NCBI GenBank assembly: GCA_025617745.1
Contig: CM046853.1
Location: forward strand, 12,540,974 to 12,604,973
Length of the DNA stretch: 64,000 nucleotides
DNA from: Heliocidaris erythrogramma
Taxonomy: Eukaryota > Echinodermata > Echinoidea > Camarodonta > Echinometridae
Direction of reading: 5' to 3'
Part shown: positions 34,505-47,285 of the stretch, one piece after another
Numbering within the stretch: position 1 is the stretch's first letter
How the letters are laid out: the number at the start of each line of letters is the position of its first letter
Notes under the pieces: model-generated
Seen by the model: only the letters and a program-made list of their open reading frames with translations
The model's database searches: none
What the model was told of the DNA's origin: nothing
Position numbers and translations under genes: made by a program

Positions 34505-36569
34505 CCCCCTCCCTCAAAAAAGTATTGAACAATTTCAATTTATCAATGGAATTAGTATAAAATCAAACAGTGACTGGGTTAAAAAAAATAAGTTCATCCA
34601 TAGAATATGTACATGACTGTGACTTGGTGGCAGAAAGGGGCCATGGCCCCCTCCCCTATTGAGCCCCTAAAAAAAAAAAGCGAGAACGAAAAAGCGGTGG
34701 AAGTGAGAGAAGAAAGGCATTAAAAGGCGCTACGAGCTGTTATCTTTCAATCACAACTTGCTAAACCGTTAAAGTTGTCGCGCTTCGCATGGGAATGGGG
34801 AAATACGCCCCCCTCCCCTGCACCCACCCATGTTACGTACAGTGCAGTATTGCGTCCAAATAATTGAAAAGCAGTCAGGGTGTCGAACTATAACTTTCTG
34901 CCTAAAAGAAATTGTTTGCTGAGTTCCGTTATCTTTCTCTCAAATTTGCTAAAATGTCGGAGCTTTTGCGCTTCGTGCGAGAGGGGGGTTAATCCCCCCT
35001 CGCTACACCCACCCCTGTTACCGTTTTGATACAGTGCAGTATTGCGTCCAAATAACTGAAAAGCAGTGCGGGCGTTGAACTAACTTTCCGCCTAAAAAAA
35101 AGTGCTATGAGCCGTTCTATTTCTCTCAAGTTTGCTATAAAACGTCAGAGCTTTCGTGCTTTCGCACGCTTCGCATTCGCACAACCGCCCCCAAGTGAAA
35201 TCCTGGCTACGCCAGTGCCCACGGGTTGTCCATAGAAATGTATACAATGGTGACTTGGTCAAGACATTAAAACGCATTAATAATAATTAATAATAATAAT
35301 AATAATCCGTTCGCGAATATCACCTTATAACGTCCCTCAGATGCGCTTGTTTACTATTATTTGTCATCACCTGTTCATGCCTGGGAAGGAAACCCCCAGG
35401 TCTCTTCGCCTGGTATAAGTGCATAATTATCACGGTGACTGATTATAATATCTACAGTGATTCTTTAGGTAAAAAGCTCCCTATTGTCAATATTTCTTCG
35501 TTTATTTAACATCCAATTCAGGGTCGTGCCCCCCCCCCCCCTCCCAAGTTAAAGTCAGTACACTGCGGGAGAGATCAAAGATGCCCATACACTGGTACAT
35601 TGCGGCCAATGTGTGCACAACTCATATATGTACGTAAATGGAGCTATTATGTGTAGCAGGCAATATGTGCACTCTTTAAATTGGCAATTCCATGCACGAG
35701 TGTATTTACTTGGTGACTTACTTCAGTTCACGCCAAGCGAGTATGATACATTTATTTTGCCGTAGAGGGCAGTCTTCATTTATTCATTTACCGAGAGCAA
35801 AAACGGAAAAACAGAAAAACAGAATCAGAAAACGGGTGTTCAATTTCCAATTTGGAAAAACGGAAAAACAAATTCAGAAAGGTGTTTAATTTTCTATTTT
35901 TTAGAACAAATATAATGCAAAAACAAAAATATAAATCAAAAAAAGGTGATCAATTTCTCATTTCTGCAGAAAAAAATGGAAAACACAATCTTTATGAAAA
36001 CAGTAAAACCAAAAAACAATTAGTTTATTCATATTTTTGTTTTTCAAGTTTTTAACCTTACAAAAATTATTTTTTTCCTTTTTCCGTTTTGGATTGGGAA
36101 AAACGAATTATCTCAATGAACCTTGATTATTAACGTTCTCCTATTTTGAAAAGCTCTTTGGAGTCAGTTCTTCGCCACATTTTTCCTGCATTAATTTTTT
36201 TCTTCTTTGTACTTCATTTTTATATACCGCTGTAAATTTCAAAAGGTTAAACCCTCTTTTCATTCATTGCTGTATTTCATTTGTGTTAAACATATATAAT
36301 ATTATATTGCCTTAAAAAATTGTAAGCTTGGCAATTATTTCAATAAGTTTAAATTTAACTTTTAATGCCTTGTTGGACTGTACCATTTATGGTATTGTTT
36401 TTTGTTCATGTATATGTATGTTTGTTATTGTGTTGTATTTTACCTAATAAAAAATTATAAATATAAAAAAAAAAACTTCTTTACACAATATCTGTTTTTC
36501 ACCTAGAACTCAGGTTCAACTTAAACTGCGGCCAAAAATTCTGTCTCTTGTTCGTTAGCCTCTTGTTTT

Positions 36570-37230
36570 GGATTGGGTCGGCTATTCACTTAGAGTTAGA
36601 CTTAGCCTATCAGTATCACTCTGCTGTGCAAACCGACTACGCGCCAAAGTATAGTTGGAAAAATCGAAATAATTTGATTTTTCCTCATATATCTAGATCT
36701 AGATTTTATGATTGAATTGGTTAGGCCTAGGCTCAAATAGTTTAGGAATCTGTTCAACTTACCAATTTGACTGAATATAATCCGTAATGCTCCTTTTTTC
36801 AGGTAATTACACTCATCTTTACAGAAAATTGGGACTTTTCCGTGTACGCGATAGGGACCAAATTTTTATGACAAAATTCTTTTGGGGAAATGTCAGCGCC
36901 CGCGGCGACCAAGAAATATACACAATGACTCCGAATGTTGGTGACTTTTGTGCAGTGGTGTTTGAAAAAGTTGAGGTGTATGACTGCCTAGATTCTACAT
37001 ACGAAGTATAGTCATATAAAGATAAGTGGAATTACCTGAAAAAGGAGCATTACAGATTACTAAACTATTAGAGCCTAGGCCTAACCAATGCAATCATAAA
37101 ATGTAGATCTAGATATATGAGGAAAAATCAAATTATTTCGATTTTTCCAACTACACTTCGGCGCGTAGTCGGTTTGCACAGCAGAGTGATAGGCCCGTTT
37201 CTGTCTCTAAGTGAATAGCCGACCCTATCC
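36570..37230. mobile_element. Foldback element, 'gggtcggctattcactta' arms (copy 1)
   Basis: The left arm from ggattgggtcggctattc and the right arm ending gaatagccgaccctatcc pair over about 250 bp. The core (36820-37015) matches 4607-5000 in the EFCAB10 intron, so both loci hold the same family. Confidence 0.8.
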
Positions 37231-37486
37231 AAATTTTACCAAAATGTGATCAATGCCTTATACTTTTCAAATGTATCTATGCATCTATTATTTTACAAAA
37301 TATTGTGGACAAAACTTGTAGGAAATCTATTACCATTTCTTATGATACCAACCATTATTACTTTACCCAACTTTATGCATAAGAATTATTGAAAATTGCA
37401 TTTGAGTTTCTTTTTGTCCATTAGATTTTTGTTTCTCATTTATTTACTATTGTTTATTGTTGAAATAAGGCAATATCTTTTTAAAA

Positions 37487-37880
37487 AGCGCGAAAGCTCT
37501 TACGTTTTACAGCAAATCTGAGAGAGAGATAAACGGCTCGTAGCAACTTTTTTTAGGCGGAAAGTTAGTTCGACGTCCGGACTGCTTTTCAGTTATTTGG
37601 ACACAATACTGCACTGTTACAGGGGTGGGTGCAGGGAGGGGAGTTTCCCCCTTCCCGCGCGAAACGCGAAAGCTCTGACGTTTTAGCAAATTGAAGAAAA
37701 AGTTAAAACGGCTCGTAGCAAACAATTTTTTTAGGCAGAAAGTTATAGTTCGACGCCCTGCTACTTTTTAGTTATTTGAACGCAATACTGCACTGTATGT
37801 GACAGGGCTTGGTGCAGGGAGGGGGCAGTTTTCCCCTTTCGCGAAAGCTCTGACGTTTTAGCAAATTTGAAAGAAAGAAA
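37487..37880. repeat. ~185-bp satellite-family units, two and a part (copy 1)
   Basis: Same unit and orientation as 28920-30240, here without recognisable transposon ends. Confidence 0.8.
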
Positions 37881-39508
37881 ACGAACATGTTTATGAACTT
37901 TTGCTGTTTTCATTTGATGAATGGCATTTCATCAAGATAATCAGTGGAAATAATCAATGTTGTTGACAAACATAAATTTGTATGTTTGTATGCCTTGATG
38001 GCTTTATTCAACATTGATGAATTGTGAAGAAGTTCTGTTTACCAATGTAGCTTGATCAGACACAAACTAGAGGAGGAAGAGCTTGCCTGATTGTGGTAAA
38101 ATAGATTTCATGGTGCATTGTCTTCAGCTTGCCATTCATTGGGTCATGACGACATGCAGCTAGAACAAGTGCATGTAAAGCAAGTACCGGTACTTCTGAT
38201 TGGTCCACACTGATATATTTACAATTAACATCTTTGGGTTTATTGGACCTCTAGATCAGGCCCATAACTAGGATTTTTGCGGGGGGTTCAACATTTGAAA
38301 AAGTGGACCTTTGTGCGCCAAGCGACCGAGTAGGGGTGGCGGGTGGCGGGGTCATGGGGCGTGCCTCTCCAAGGGTATGGGTACGAGCGTATATATATAT
38401 ATATAATATCTTTGACAACTCTCGTGGAAATAAATACAATGAGAGAATAATGGTTGCATAACTTAAAGTTCCCCAGAGCTGTCCATGGCGATAGGGCATT
38501 GACGTGCCTGAATATTGTCATAACATTGAATATTCATGGACCTCGGAGTCGCTGCATGGAACTGTCCGGTTTATAAGGTTTGCGAGCAAGCGAAGCGAGC
38601 AAGGAAAAATGCTCTTTACTTTGCTACTGCTAATGGTCCTCGCTGCCTGAAACTATTTCAAAGTTTTGTGATTAAAGCGAAGCAAGCGACAGAAAACGTA
38701 TTTTACTATCTCCCAAATAATATTTCCAAAACACCCCAAGTGTTATATTATTTCTCATTATAGTTTCCAAGAAGTCAATGATTTATAAAATACTCACATG
38801 GCACTTCGGTTGAACAGGCTATATTATAGGTCCATAATTAAAGGGCCTGAATGACTTGACCGGGTCCGCCTGGAGTACTCCATGCAACTTGAGAGCGGGA
38901 AAATTTTCAATTTTAAAGTGAACAGACACAATAAAAAATACCCATCTCTATCTTTTCCAGTATGGTTTCTATATTTCACTATTATATTTCATTACCACAG
39001 ATTTAATTTGAGTCTTATCATGCTTATCACTGCTTATCTTCCCATGTTATCTTTGTATGATGTTTTAAGTAATCTATCTCCTTGTATTCTAAGGATTTCC
39101 TGTCCAATGGCAATCTAACACTTTTTAAAGATCAAAATGCATCATTGAGCACTTATGTTTCGTCCTATAGTCGGATAGGAATCAATAATCATCCAAATGT
39201 CAGATGTCAAAGATTATTAAAATGTCATTCAACAGGTTCATTTTTTTTTCGTCAGATTTCATTCGAATTCGTCCGACCTGGCAAATCAGCTGCAACATTT
39301 TATCGTCAAATCCATCTTTGGGAGGTTGATTTCAAGAAATTGTCATTCAAATTCGTCACATAGACAAGACCTTACAACGACCGTTTGACGATTTTGAATA
39401 CCTCTTTCAGTCTGACAAAATCGATAGCAAAATAAAAAATAAATTCCGAAAAAGAATGGCCAAAGACGTATATTGACTAGGCCTTATAAATGGATGTGCA
39501 ATGTTATG
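37881..39508. other. Distal part of duplication copy 1
   Basis: An (AT)n run lies at about 38390-38406 and a hAT-like left end (caggcccataactagg) at about 38257. No gene was recognised; ORFs of 66-93 aa lack domains. The same sequence lies in copy 2. Confidence 0.5.
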
Positions 39509-40661
39509 TATTAATTGACGTCTCGTGCAAAATGCATTGACAAGTCTAGTCTCTAGCTAGCTTCGCCGATCGATCTAACTTTAGTGCCAATCTGTGACTT
39601 GTCGGCTGGTATGCGGTCGGTAAGTCAACGTTTCTTTTCTTTAACCGCTTCAAAAATATTCTGTTCATTTTTAAAATTAATTTCAGACGATTACCAGGTC
39701 CGTAGATTTTATCATGTGTTTATCACAAACAATTTAAATCAGAAGTCAGATAGCGCTTGTCTTATTTTATTTCGGTACCAGTGAAGAGCAATGCCTACCA
39801 ACGACCTCCCGCCCCGCCCGTAATCTCCCGTGCTTCTCTGGATCTCTGCCCTGCCTCTGGTATCCCAATCGAGCAAGCCCCCTCCGCCTCGTCAGCAACT
39901 TCTTTACGGGTCTTAAATCATTTTATTTTAAAGGTTTTCACAAAGCAAAAGCTACAAACGATTTTCTATTTAAGATTGGGAGGTCTGACACTCCCTTGTG
40001 CAGTTTGTGTATTTAGAGATCCAGACTATCCAGCATTTTTTGTTATTCCGATTAGGCCCTACCGGTACTGTCAAAGTGTTACTCCTGTTTGGTTGTGTTT
40101 GGAAAAATTGGAAAGATACTGGCAAGATACTTATGCTCCAAACTGAAAGAGGTATTAACAATCAAGGTACACTGAGATAATTCGTTTTCCCCATTCCAAA
40201 ACGGAAAAATGAAAAACAGAATATTGAGTAAAAAACCGTTTCAATTTTCTGTTTTACAAACAGGAAAACGGCCCTTTATTAATAATTTTTGTAAAGTTAA
40301 AAACTTGAAAAACAAAAATATGAATAAACTAATTGTTTTTTGCAATTTTGGTTTTACTGTTTTCTAAAAAATTGTTTTTTCAATTTTTTTCTGCAGAAAT
40401 GAAAATCGATCACCTTTTTTTGATTTAGGCCTATATTTTTGTTTTTTCATTATTTGTTCTAAAAAATTGAAAATTAAACACCTTTCTGAATTTGTTTTTC
40501 TGTTTTTCCAAAATCGAAAATTGAACACCCTTTTTCTGATTCTGTTTTTCCGTTTTTGCTTTCGGTAAATGAATAAATGAAGACTGCCCTCTACAGCGAA
40601 ATAAATGTATCATACTCGCTTGGCGTGAACTGAAGTAAGTCACCAAGTAAATACACTCGTG

Positions 40662-41087
40662 GGCTATTATGGCTAATATGCCCAGTAATCCTCAAATTGG
40701 CAATAATCCTACCTAGGATATCAAAAAAACAGCAGAACGGAGGTATAGATACGATTTGTATGGAGCGGAGGTATAAAGCGGCTTAAGAAACTAAGTAATA
40801 GATCTAGTGCAGCAAGATCATTTGCTGTCAATTGCTCGTGGTCTAGTGGTAAAGGTGTCCGGTTAGACTGTTGGAGTATTCCCTTTCTTTACTGCACTCC
40901 CGTTTAAGGTTCCGGGTTTGAATCCCGCTCTTTCTTGCTGATAATTTTTTCAGTTATGACTCGATAACGATAGCGTTTATTCCGTTATAAATAAATGAAT
41001 TTCAACAATGAAAACCAAGAAACTTGACTAATTATTCACTTGTTCAGGCGGGTTTAATGGCGGCTGGGCATAATAACGACTTTGGCC
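40662..41087. mobile_element. 426-bp element with tRNA-like unit (copy 2)
   Basis: Exact cactcgtg duplications at 40654-40661 and 41088-41095. Same length as in copy 1. Confidence 0.85.
40834..40949 (+). ncRNA. tRNA-like pol III unit (copy 2)
   Basis: Same as 31927-32042 but with tggtctagtggtaaagg as A box. B box and T6 are intact. Confidence 0.6.
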
Positions 41088-41442
41088 CACTCGTGCATGG
41101 AATTGCCAATTTAAAGAGTGCACATATTGCCTGCTACATTATTATTATTATTATTATTATTATTAGCATTTTAATGTCTTGACAGTCACCATTGTATATA
41201 TTTCTACCGCCAACCCGTGGGCCCGTGGGTGGGTGCAGGGGGGGGGGTCCCCCTCCCACGTGAAGCGCAAAAGCTCCGACGTTTCATAACAAATTTGAGA
41301 GAAAGATAACGGCGTGTAGCACTTTATTAAGCGGAAAGTTAGTTCGACGCCTGGACTCCTATGACAAACGCCATTTATTTAATGTACGATAAAAGAGCAA
41401 TGTAGATAAAAATGCCTTCCGCAAGAGTATACATGTATTAAA

Positions 41443-41513
41443 GTGACGTAGTGGGGATCGAACCCATGATCATCGTATTTCCAGTCGAATGTTTTTAACC
41501 ACTCGGCTACGAC
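41443..41513 (-). ncRNA. tRNA-Ser-like sequence, degenerate (copy 2)
   Basis: Same as the 33657-33727 copy. Confidence 0.6.
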
Positions 41514-41535
41514 TGAGGTCCCCCCCCCCCCCTCC

Positions 41536-42290
41536 TAGCCAGGATTGGCTTCGTGAGTGTAAACAACAACAAAAAATTGGCTATACGCCTTTTAGATCAC
41601 GAAGCCAGGCATTCATCCCCAGCAATCTAATTGCGCACAGGTTAGCAGGACTGGAAATGCCCTGAAATAACACTTTCCTGGTAACTCCCGCGACCGACAG
41701 GTCCTTCACCACAGCGTTTCCTCCTAGGGAAACTTTTGGAATTAGTATGTCTTTTTGATCGTACATATTTTTACAAAAAAATCCAAAAAAAGAGCATAAG
41801 AAATTTCCGAGAACTCACCAGTGTTTGTGTGTGTATCCATGCCTCCTCTTGGCATGCAGATATAAAATGGCGGCTGCGTGCGACGGCGCGCGCTGTCAGC
41901 GACGTATAGTTTCAATTATGGTTGTATTGCGCGCCGTCACACGCAGCCGCCATTTTATATCTGCATGTCAAGAGGAGGCATGGATACACACACAAACACT
42001 GGTGAGTTCTCCGAAATTTCTTATGCTCTTTTTTTGGAATTCTTTGTAAAAATATGTACGATCAAAAAGACATACCGGTACTAATTCCAAAAGTTTCCCT
42101 AGGAGGAAACGCTGTGGTGAAGGACCTGTCGGTCGCGGGAGTTACCAGGAAAGTGTTATTTCAGGGCATTTCCAGTCCTGCTAACCCGTGCGCCATTAGA
42201 TTGCTGGGGATGAACGCCTGGCTTCGTGATGTAAAAGGCGTATAGCCAATTTTCTTTTTTTTTTTACACTCACGAAGCCAATCCTGGCTA
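41536..42290. mobile_element. TAGCCAGGATTGGC foldback, 755 bp (copy 2)
   Basis: Same 8-bp flanks (ccccctcc) and length as the copy at 33750, so this insertion predates the large duplication. Confidence 0.92.
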
Positions 42291-44348
42291 CCCCCTCCCT
42301 CAAAAAAGTATTGAACAATTTCAATTTATCAATGGAATTAGTATAAAATCAAACAGTGACTGGGTTAAAAAAAATAAGTTCATCCATAGAATATGTACAT
42401 GACTGTGACTTGGTGGCAGAAAGGGGCCATGGCCCCCTCCCCTATTGAGCCCCTAAAAAAAAAAAGCGAGAACGAAAAAGCGGTGGAAGTGAGAGAAGAA
42501 AGGCATTAAAAGGCACTACGAGCTGTTATCTTTCAATCACAACTTGCTAAACCGTTAAAGTTGTCGCGCTTCGCATGGGAATGGGGAAATACCCCCCCCC
42601 CCCCCTGCACCCTCCCATGTTACATACAGTGCAGTATTGCGTCCAAATCATTGAAAAGCAGTCAGGGTGTCGAACTATAAGTTTCTGCCTAAAAGAAATT
42701 GTTTGCTGAGTTCCGTTATCTTTTTCTCAAATTTGCTAAAACGTCAGAGCTTTCGCGCTTCGTGCGAGAGGGGGGGGGGGTAATCCCCCCTCACTGCACC
42801 CACCCCTGTTACCGTTTTGATACAGTGCAGTATTGCGTCCAAATAACTGAAAAGCAGTGCGGGCGTTGAACTAACTTTCCGCCTAAAAAAAAGTGCTATG
42901 AGCCGTTCTATTTCTCTCAAGTTTGCTATAAAACGTCAGAGCTTTCGTGCTTTCGCACGCTTCGCATTCGCACAACCGCCCCCAAGTGAAATCCTGGCTA
43001 CGCCAGTGCCCACGGGTTGTCCATAGAAATGTATACAATGGTGACTTGGTCAAGACATTAAAACGCATTAATAATAATTAATAATAATAATAATCCGTTC
43101 GCGAATATCACCTTTTAACGTCCCTCAGATGCGCTTGTTTACTATTATTTGTCATCACCTGTTCATGCCTGGGAAGGAAACCCCCAGGTCTCTTCGCCTG
43201 TGCATAATTATCACGGTGACTGATTATAATATCTACAGTGATTCTTTAGGTAAAAAGCTCCCTATTGTCAATATTTCTTCGTTTATTTAACATCCAATTC
43301 AGGGTCGTGCCTCCCCCCCCCTCCCAAGTTAAGTCAGTACACTGCGGGAGAGATCAAAGATGCCCATACACTGGTACATTGCGGCCAATGTGTGCACAAC
43401 TCATATATGTACGTAAATGGAGCTATTATGTGTAGCAGGCAATATGTGCACTCTTTAAATTGGCAATTCCATGCACGAGTGTATTTACTTGGTGACTTAC
43501 TTCAGTTCACGCCAAGCGAGTATGATACATTTATTTTGCCGTAGAGGGCAGTCTTCATTTATTCATTTACCGAGAGCAAAAACGGAAAAACAGAAAAACA
43601 GAATCAGAAAACGGGTGTTCAATTTCCAATTTGGAAAAACGGAAAAACAAATTCAGAAAGGTGTTTAATTTTCTATTTTTTAGAACAAATATAATGCAAA
43701 AACAAAAATATAAATCAAAAAAAGGTGATCAATTTCTCATTTCTGCAGAAAAAAATGGAAAACACAATCTTTATGAAAACAGTAAAACCAAAAAACAATT
43801 AGTTTATTCATATTTTTGTTTTTCAAGTTTTTAACCTTACAAAAATTATTTTTTTCCTTTTTCCGTTTTGGATTGGGAAAAACGAATTATCTCAATGAAC
43901 CTTGATTATTAACGTTCTCCTATTTTGAAAAGCTCTTTGGAGTCAGTTCTTCGCCACATTTTTCCTGCATTAATTTTTTTCTTCTTTGTACTTCATTTTT
44001 ATATACCGCTGTAAATTTCAAAAGGTTAAACCCTCTTTTCATTCATTGCTGTATTTCATTTGTGTTAAACATATATAATATTATATTGCCTTAAAAAATT
44101 GTAAGCTTGGCAATTATTTCAATAAGTTTAAATTTAACTTTTAATGCCTTGTTGGACTGTACCATTTATGGTATTGTTTTTTGTTCATGTATATGTATGT
44201 TTGTTATTGTGTTGTATTTTACCTAATAAAAAATTATAAATATAAAAAAAAAAACTTCTTTACACAATATCTGTTTTTCACCTAGAACTCAGGTTCAACT
44301 TAAACTGCGGCCAAAAATTCTGTCTCTTGTTCGTTAGCCTCTTGTTTT

Positions 44349-45007
44349 GGATTGGGTCGGCTATTCACTTAGAGTTAGACTTAGCCTATCAGTATCACTC
44401 TGCTGTGCAAACCGACTACGCGCCAAAGTATAGTTGGAAAAATCGAAATAATTTGATTTTTCCTCATATATATCTAGATCTAGATTTTATGATTGAATTG
44501 GTTAGGCCTAGGCTCAAATAGTTTAGGAATCTGTTCAACTTACCAATTTGACTGAATATAATCCGTAATGCTCCTTTTTTCAGGTAATTACACTCATCTT
44601 TACAGAAAATTGGGACTTTTCCGTGTACGCGATAGGGACCAAATTTTTATGACAAAATTCTTTTGGGGAAATGTCAGCGCCCGCGGCGACCAGGAAACAC
44701 AATGACTCCGAATGTTGGTGACTTTTGTGCAGTGGTGTTTGAAAAAGTTGAGGTGTATGACTGCCTAGATTCTACATACGAAGTATAGTCATATAAAGAT
44801 AAGTGGAATTACCTGAAAAAGGAGCATTACAGATTACTAAACTATTAGAGCCTAGGCCTAACCAATGCAATCATAAAATGTAGATCTAGATATATGAGGA
44901 AAAATCAAATTATTTCGATTTTTCCAACTACACTTCGGCGCGTAGTCGGTTTGCACAGCAGAGTGATAGGCCCGTTTCTGTCTCTAAGTGAATAGCCGAC
45001 CCTATCC
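44349..45007. mobile_element. Foldback element, 'gggtcggctattcactta' arms (copy 2)
   Basis: Copy-2 counterpart of 36570-37230, with a small deletion in the core near 44695. Confidence 0.8.
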
Positions 45008-47285
45008 AAATTTTACCAAAATGTGATCAATGCCTTATACTTTTCAAATGTATCTATGCATCTATTATTTTACAAAATATTGTGGACAAAACTTGTAGGA
45101 AATCTATTACCATTTCTTATGATACCAACCATTATTACTTTACCCAACTTTATGCATAAGAATTATTGAAAATTGCATTTGAGTTTCTTTTTGTCCATTA
45201 GATTTTTGTTTCTCATTTATTTACTATTGTTTATTGTTGAAATAAGGCAATATCTTTTTAAAAAGCGCGAAAGCTCTTACGTTTTACAGCAAATCTGAGA
45301 GAGAGATAAACGGCTCGTAGCAACTTTTTTTAGGCGGAAAGTTAGTTCGACGTCCGGACTGCTTTTCAGTTATTTGGACACAATACTGCACTGTTACAGG
45401 GGTGGGTGCAGGGAGGGGAGTTTCCCCCTTCCCGCGCGAAACGCGAAAGCTCTGACGTTTTAGCAAATTGAAGAAAAAGTTAAAACGGCTCGTAGCAAAC
45501 AATTTTTTTAGGCAGAAAGTTATAGTTCGACGCCCTGCTACTTTTTAGTTATTTGAACGCAATACTGCACTGTATGTGACAGGGCTTGGTGCAGGGAGGG
45601 GGCAGTTTTCCCCTTTCGCGAAAGCTCTGACGTTTTAGCAAATTTGAAAGAAAGAAAACGAACATGTTTATGAACTTTTGCTGTTTTCATTTGATGAATG
45701 GCATTTCATCAAGATAATCAGTGGAAATAATCAATGTTGTTGACAAACATAAATTTGTATGTTTGTATGCCTTGATGGCTTTATTCAACATTGATGAATT
45801 GTGAAGAAGTTCTGTTTACCAATGTAGCTTGATCAGACACAAACTAGAGGAGGAAGAGCTTGCCTGATTGTGGTAAAATAGATTTCATGGTGCATTGTCT
45901 TCAGCTTGCCATTCATTGGGTCATGACGACATGCAGCTAGAACAAGTGCATGTAAAGCAAGTACCGGTACTTCTGATTGGTCCACACTGATATATTTACA
46001 ATTAACATCTTTGGGTTTATTGGACCTCTAGATCAGGCCCATAACTAGGATTTTTGCGGGGGGTTCAACATTTGAAAAAGTGGACCTTTGTGCGCCAAGC
46101 GACCGAGTAGGGGTGGCGGGTGGCGGGGTCATGGGGCGTGCCTCTCCAAGGGTATGGGTACGAGCGTATATATATATATATAATATCTTTGACAACTCTC
46201 GTGGAAATAAATACAATGAGAGAATAATGGTTGCATAACTTAAAGTTCCCCAGAGCTGTCCATGGCGATAGGGCATTGACGTGCCTGAATATTGTCATAA
46301 CATTGAATATTCATGGACCTCGGAGTCGCTGCATGGAACTGTCCGGTTTATAAGGTTTGCGAGCAAGCGAAGCGAGCAAGGAAAAATGCTCTTTACTTTG
46401 CTACTGCTAATGGTCCTCGCTGCCTGAAACTATTTCAAAGTTTTGTGATTAAAGCGAAGCAAGCGACAGAAAACGTATTTTACTATCTCCCAAATAATAT
46501 TTCCAAAACACCCCAAGTGTTATATTATTTCTCATTATAGTTTCCAAGAAGTCAATGATTTATAAAATACTCACATGGCACTTCGGTTGAACAGGCTATA
46601 TTATAGGTCCATAATTAAAGGGCCTGAATGACTTGACCGGGTCCGCCTGGAGTACTCCATGCAACTTGAGAGCGGGAAAATTTTCAATTTTAAAGTGAAC
46701 AGACACAATAAAAAATACCCATCTCTATCTTTTCCAGTATGGTTTCTATATTTCACTATTATATTTCATTACCACAGATTTAATTTGAGTCTTATCATGC
46801 TTATCACTGCTTATCTTCCCATGTTATCTTTGTATGATGTTTTAAGTAATCTATCTCCTTGTATTCTAAGGATTTCCTGTCCAATGGCAATCTAACACTT
46901 TTTAAAGATCAAAATGCATCATTGAGCACTTATGTTTCGTCCTATAGTCGGATAGGAATCAATAATCATCCAAATGTCAGATGTCAAAGATTATTAAAAT
47001 GTCATTCAACAGGTTCATTTTTTTTTCGTCAGATTTCATTCGAATTCGTCCGACCTGGCAAATCAGCTGCAACATTTTATCGTCAAATCCATCTTTGGGA
47101 GGTTGATTTCAAGAAATTGTCATTCAAATTCGTCACATAGACAAGACCTTACAACGACCGTTTGACGATTTTGAATACCTCTTTCAGTCTGACAAAATCG
47201 ATAGCAAAATAAAAAATAAATTCCGAAAAAGAATGGCCAAAGACGTATATTGACTAGGCCTTATAAATGGATGTGCAATGTTATG

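Larger units (their letters stand above)
33442..35217. mobile_element. Loop of the TTAA foldback: inverted satellite-bearing hAT-like sequences
   Basis: The left part (33442-33560) is a ~185-bp-family unit in reverse orientation. The right part (about 34628-35217) is in forward orientation and ends with the family right end (aatcctggctacgccagtg). Between them lie the tRNA-Ser-like segment and the 755-bp foldback. G- and C-runs are present. Confidence 0.6.
31252..36129. mobile_element. TTAA-flanked foldback transposon, 4,878 bp, copy 1
   Basis: TTAA (31248-31251 and 36130-36133) flanks 26-bp ends caatcaaggtacactgag and (reverse complement) taatcaaggttcattgag. The arms then pair over much of about 1 kb at each side (for example the atttattcatttaccg and catactcgcttggcgtgaac blocks), interrupted by arm-specific insertions. 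TTAA targets are typical of piggyBac and Kolobok superfamilies; assignment is inference. The interior holds hAT-like and foldback elements. No transposase ORF. Confidence 0.8.
31001..36474 (+). mobile_element. Candidate 5'-truncated poly-A retro-insertion, split by a foldback
   Basis: The right end has 'acctaataaaaaattataa' and an A-run (about 36463-36475), followed by acttctttac. The same acttctttac precedes 31001, so a 10-bp target duplication is plausible. Without the internal foldback the insert would be about 600 bp. It may be a truncated LINE or a processed transcript; no reverse transcriptase motif is present. The matching copy-2 structure ends near 44251. Confidence 0.45.
30607..39508. 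repeat. Large tandem duplication, copy 1 (~8.9 kb)
   Basis: Starts attgacgtctcgtgcaaaat and ends aaatggatgtgcaatgttatg. Copy 2 repeats it in the same order and orientation after a 5-bp junction. Sampled differences are rare single bases and short indels. The size difference is mostly the 1,112-bp foldback (plus 8-bp TSD) present only here. Confidence 0.97.
40159..43908. mobile_element. TTAA-flanked foldback transposon, 3,750 bp, copy 2
   Basis: TTAA at 40155-40158 and 43909-43912 flanks the same ends as in copy 1. The length difference from copy 1 (1,128 bp) is almost all due to the missing 1,112-bp foldback plus its 8-bp TSD. Confidence 0.8.
39514..47285. repeat. Large tandem duplication, copy 2 (~7.8 kb)
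   Basis: Near-identical to 30607-39508 but without the 1,112-bp foldback. Sampled differences include tctggta/tcggta-type single bases, homopolymer lengths and short deletions (for example at about 43200 and 44700). Confidence 0.97.

Noticed and set aside
35692..36055. Lys-rich ORFs, similar to minus-strand ORFs at 31524-31739
   Set aside because: They are the two arms of the TTAA foldback read on opposite strands; A-rich repeat DNA gives Lys-rich frames.
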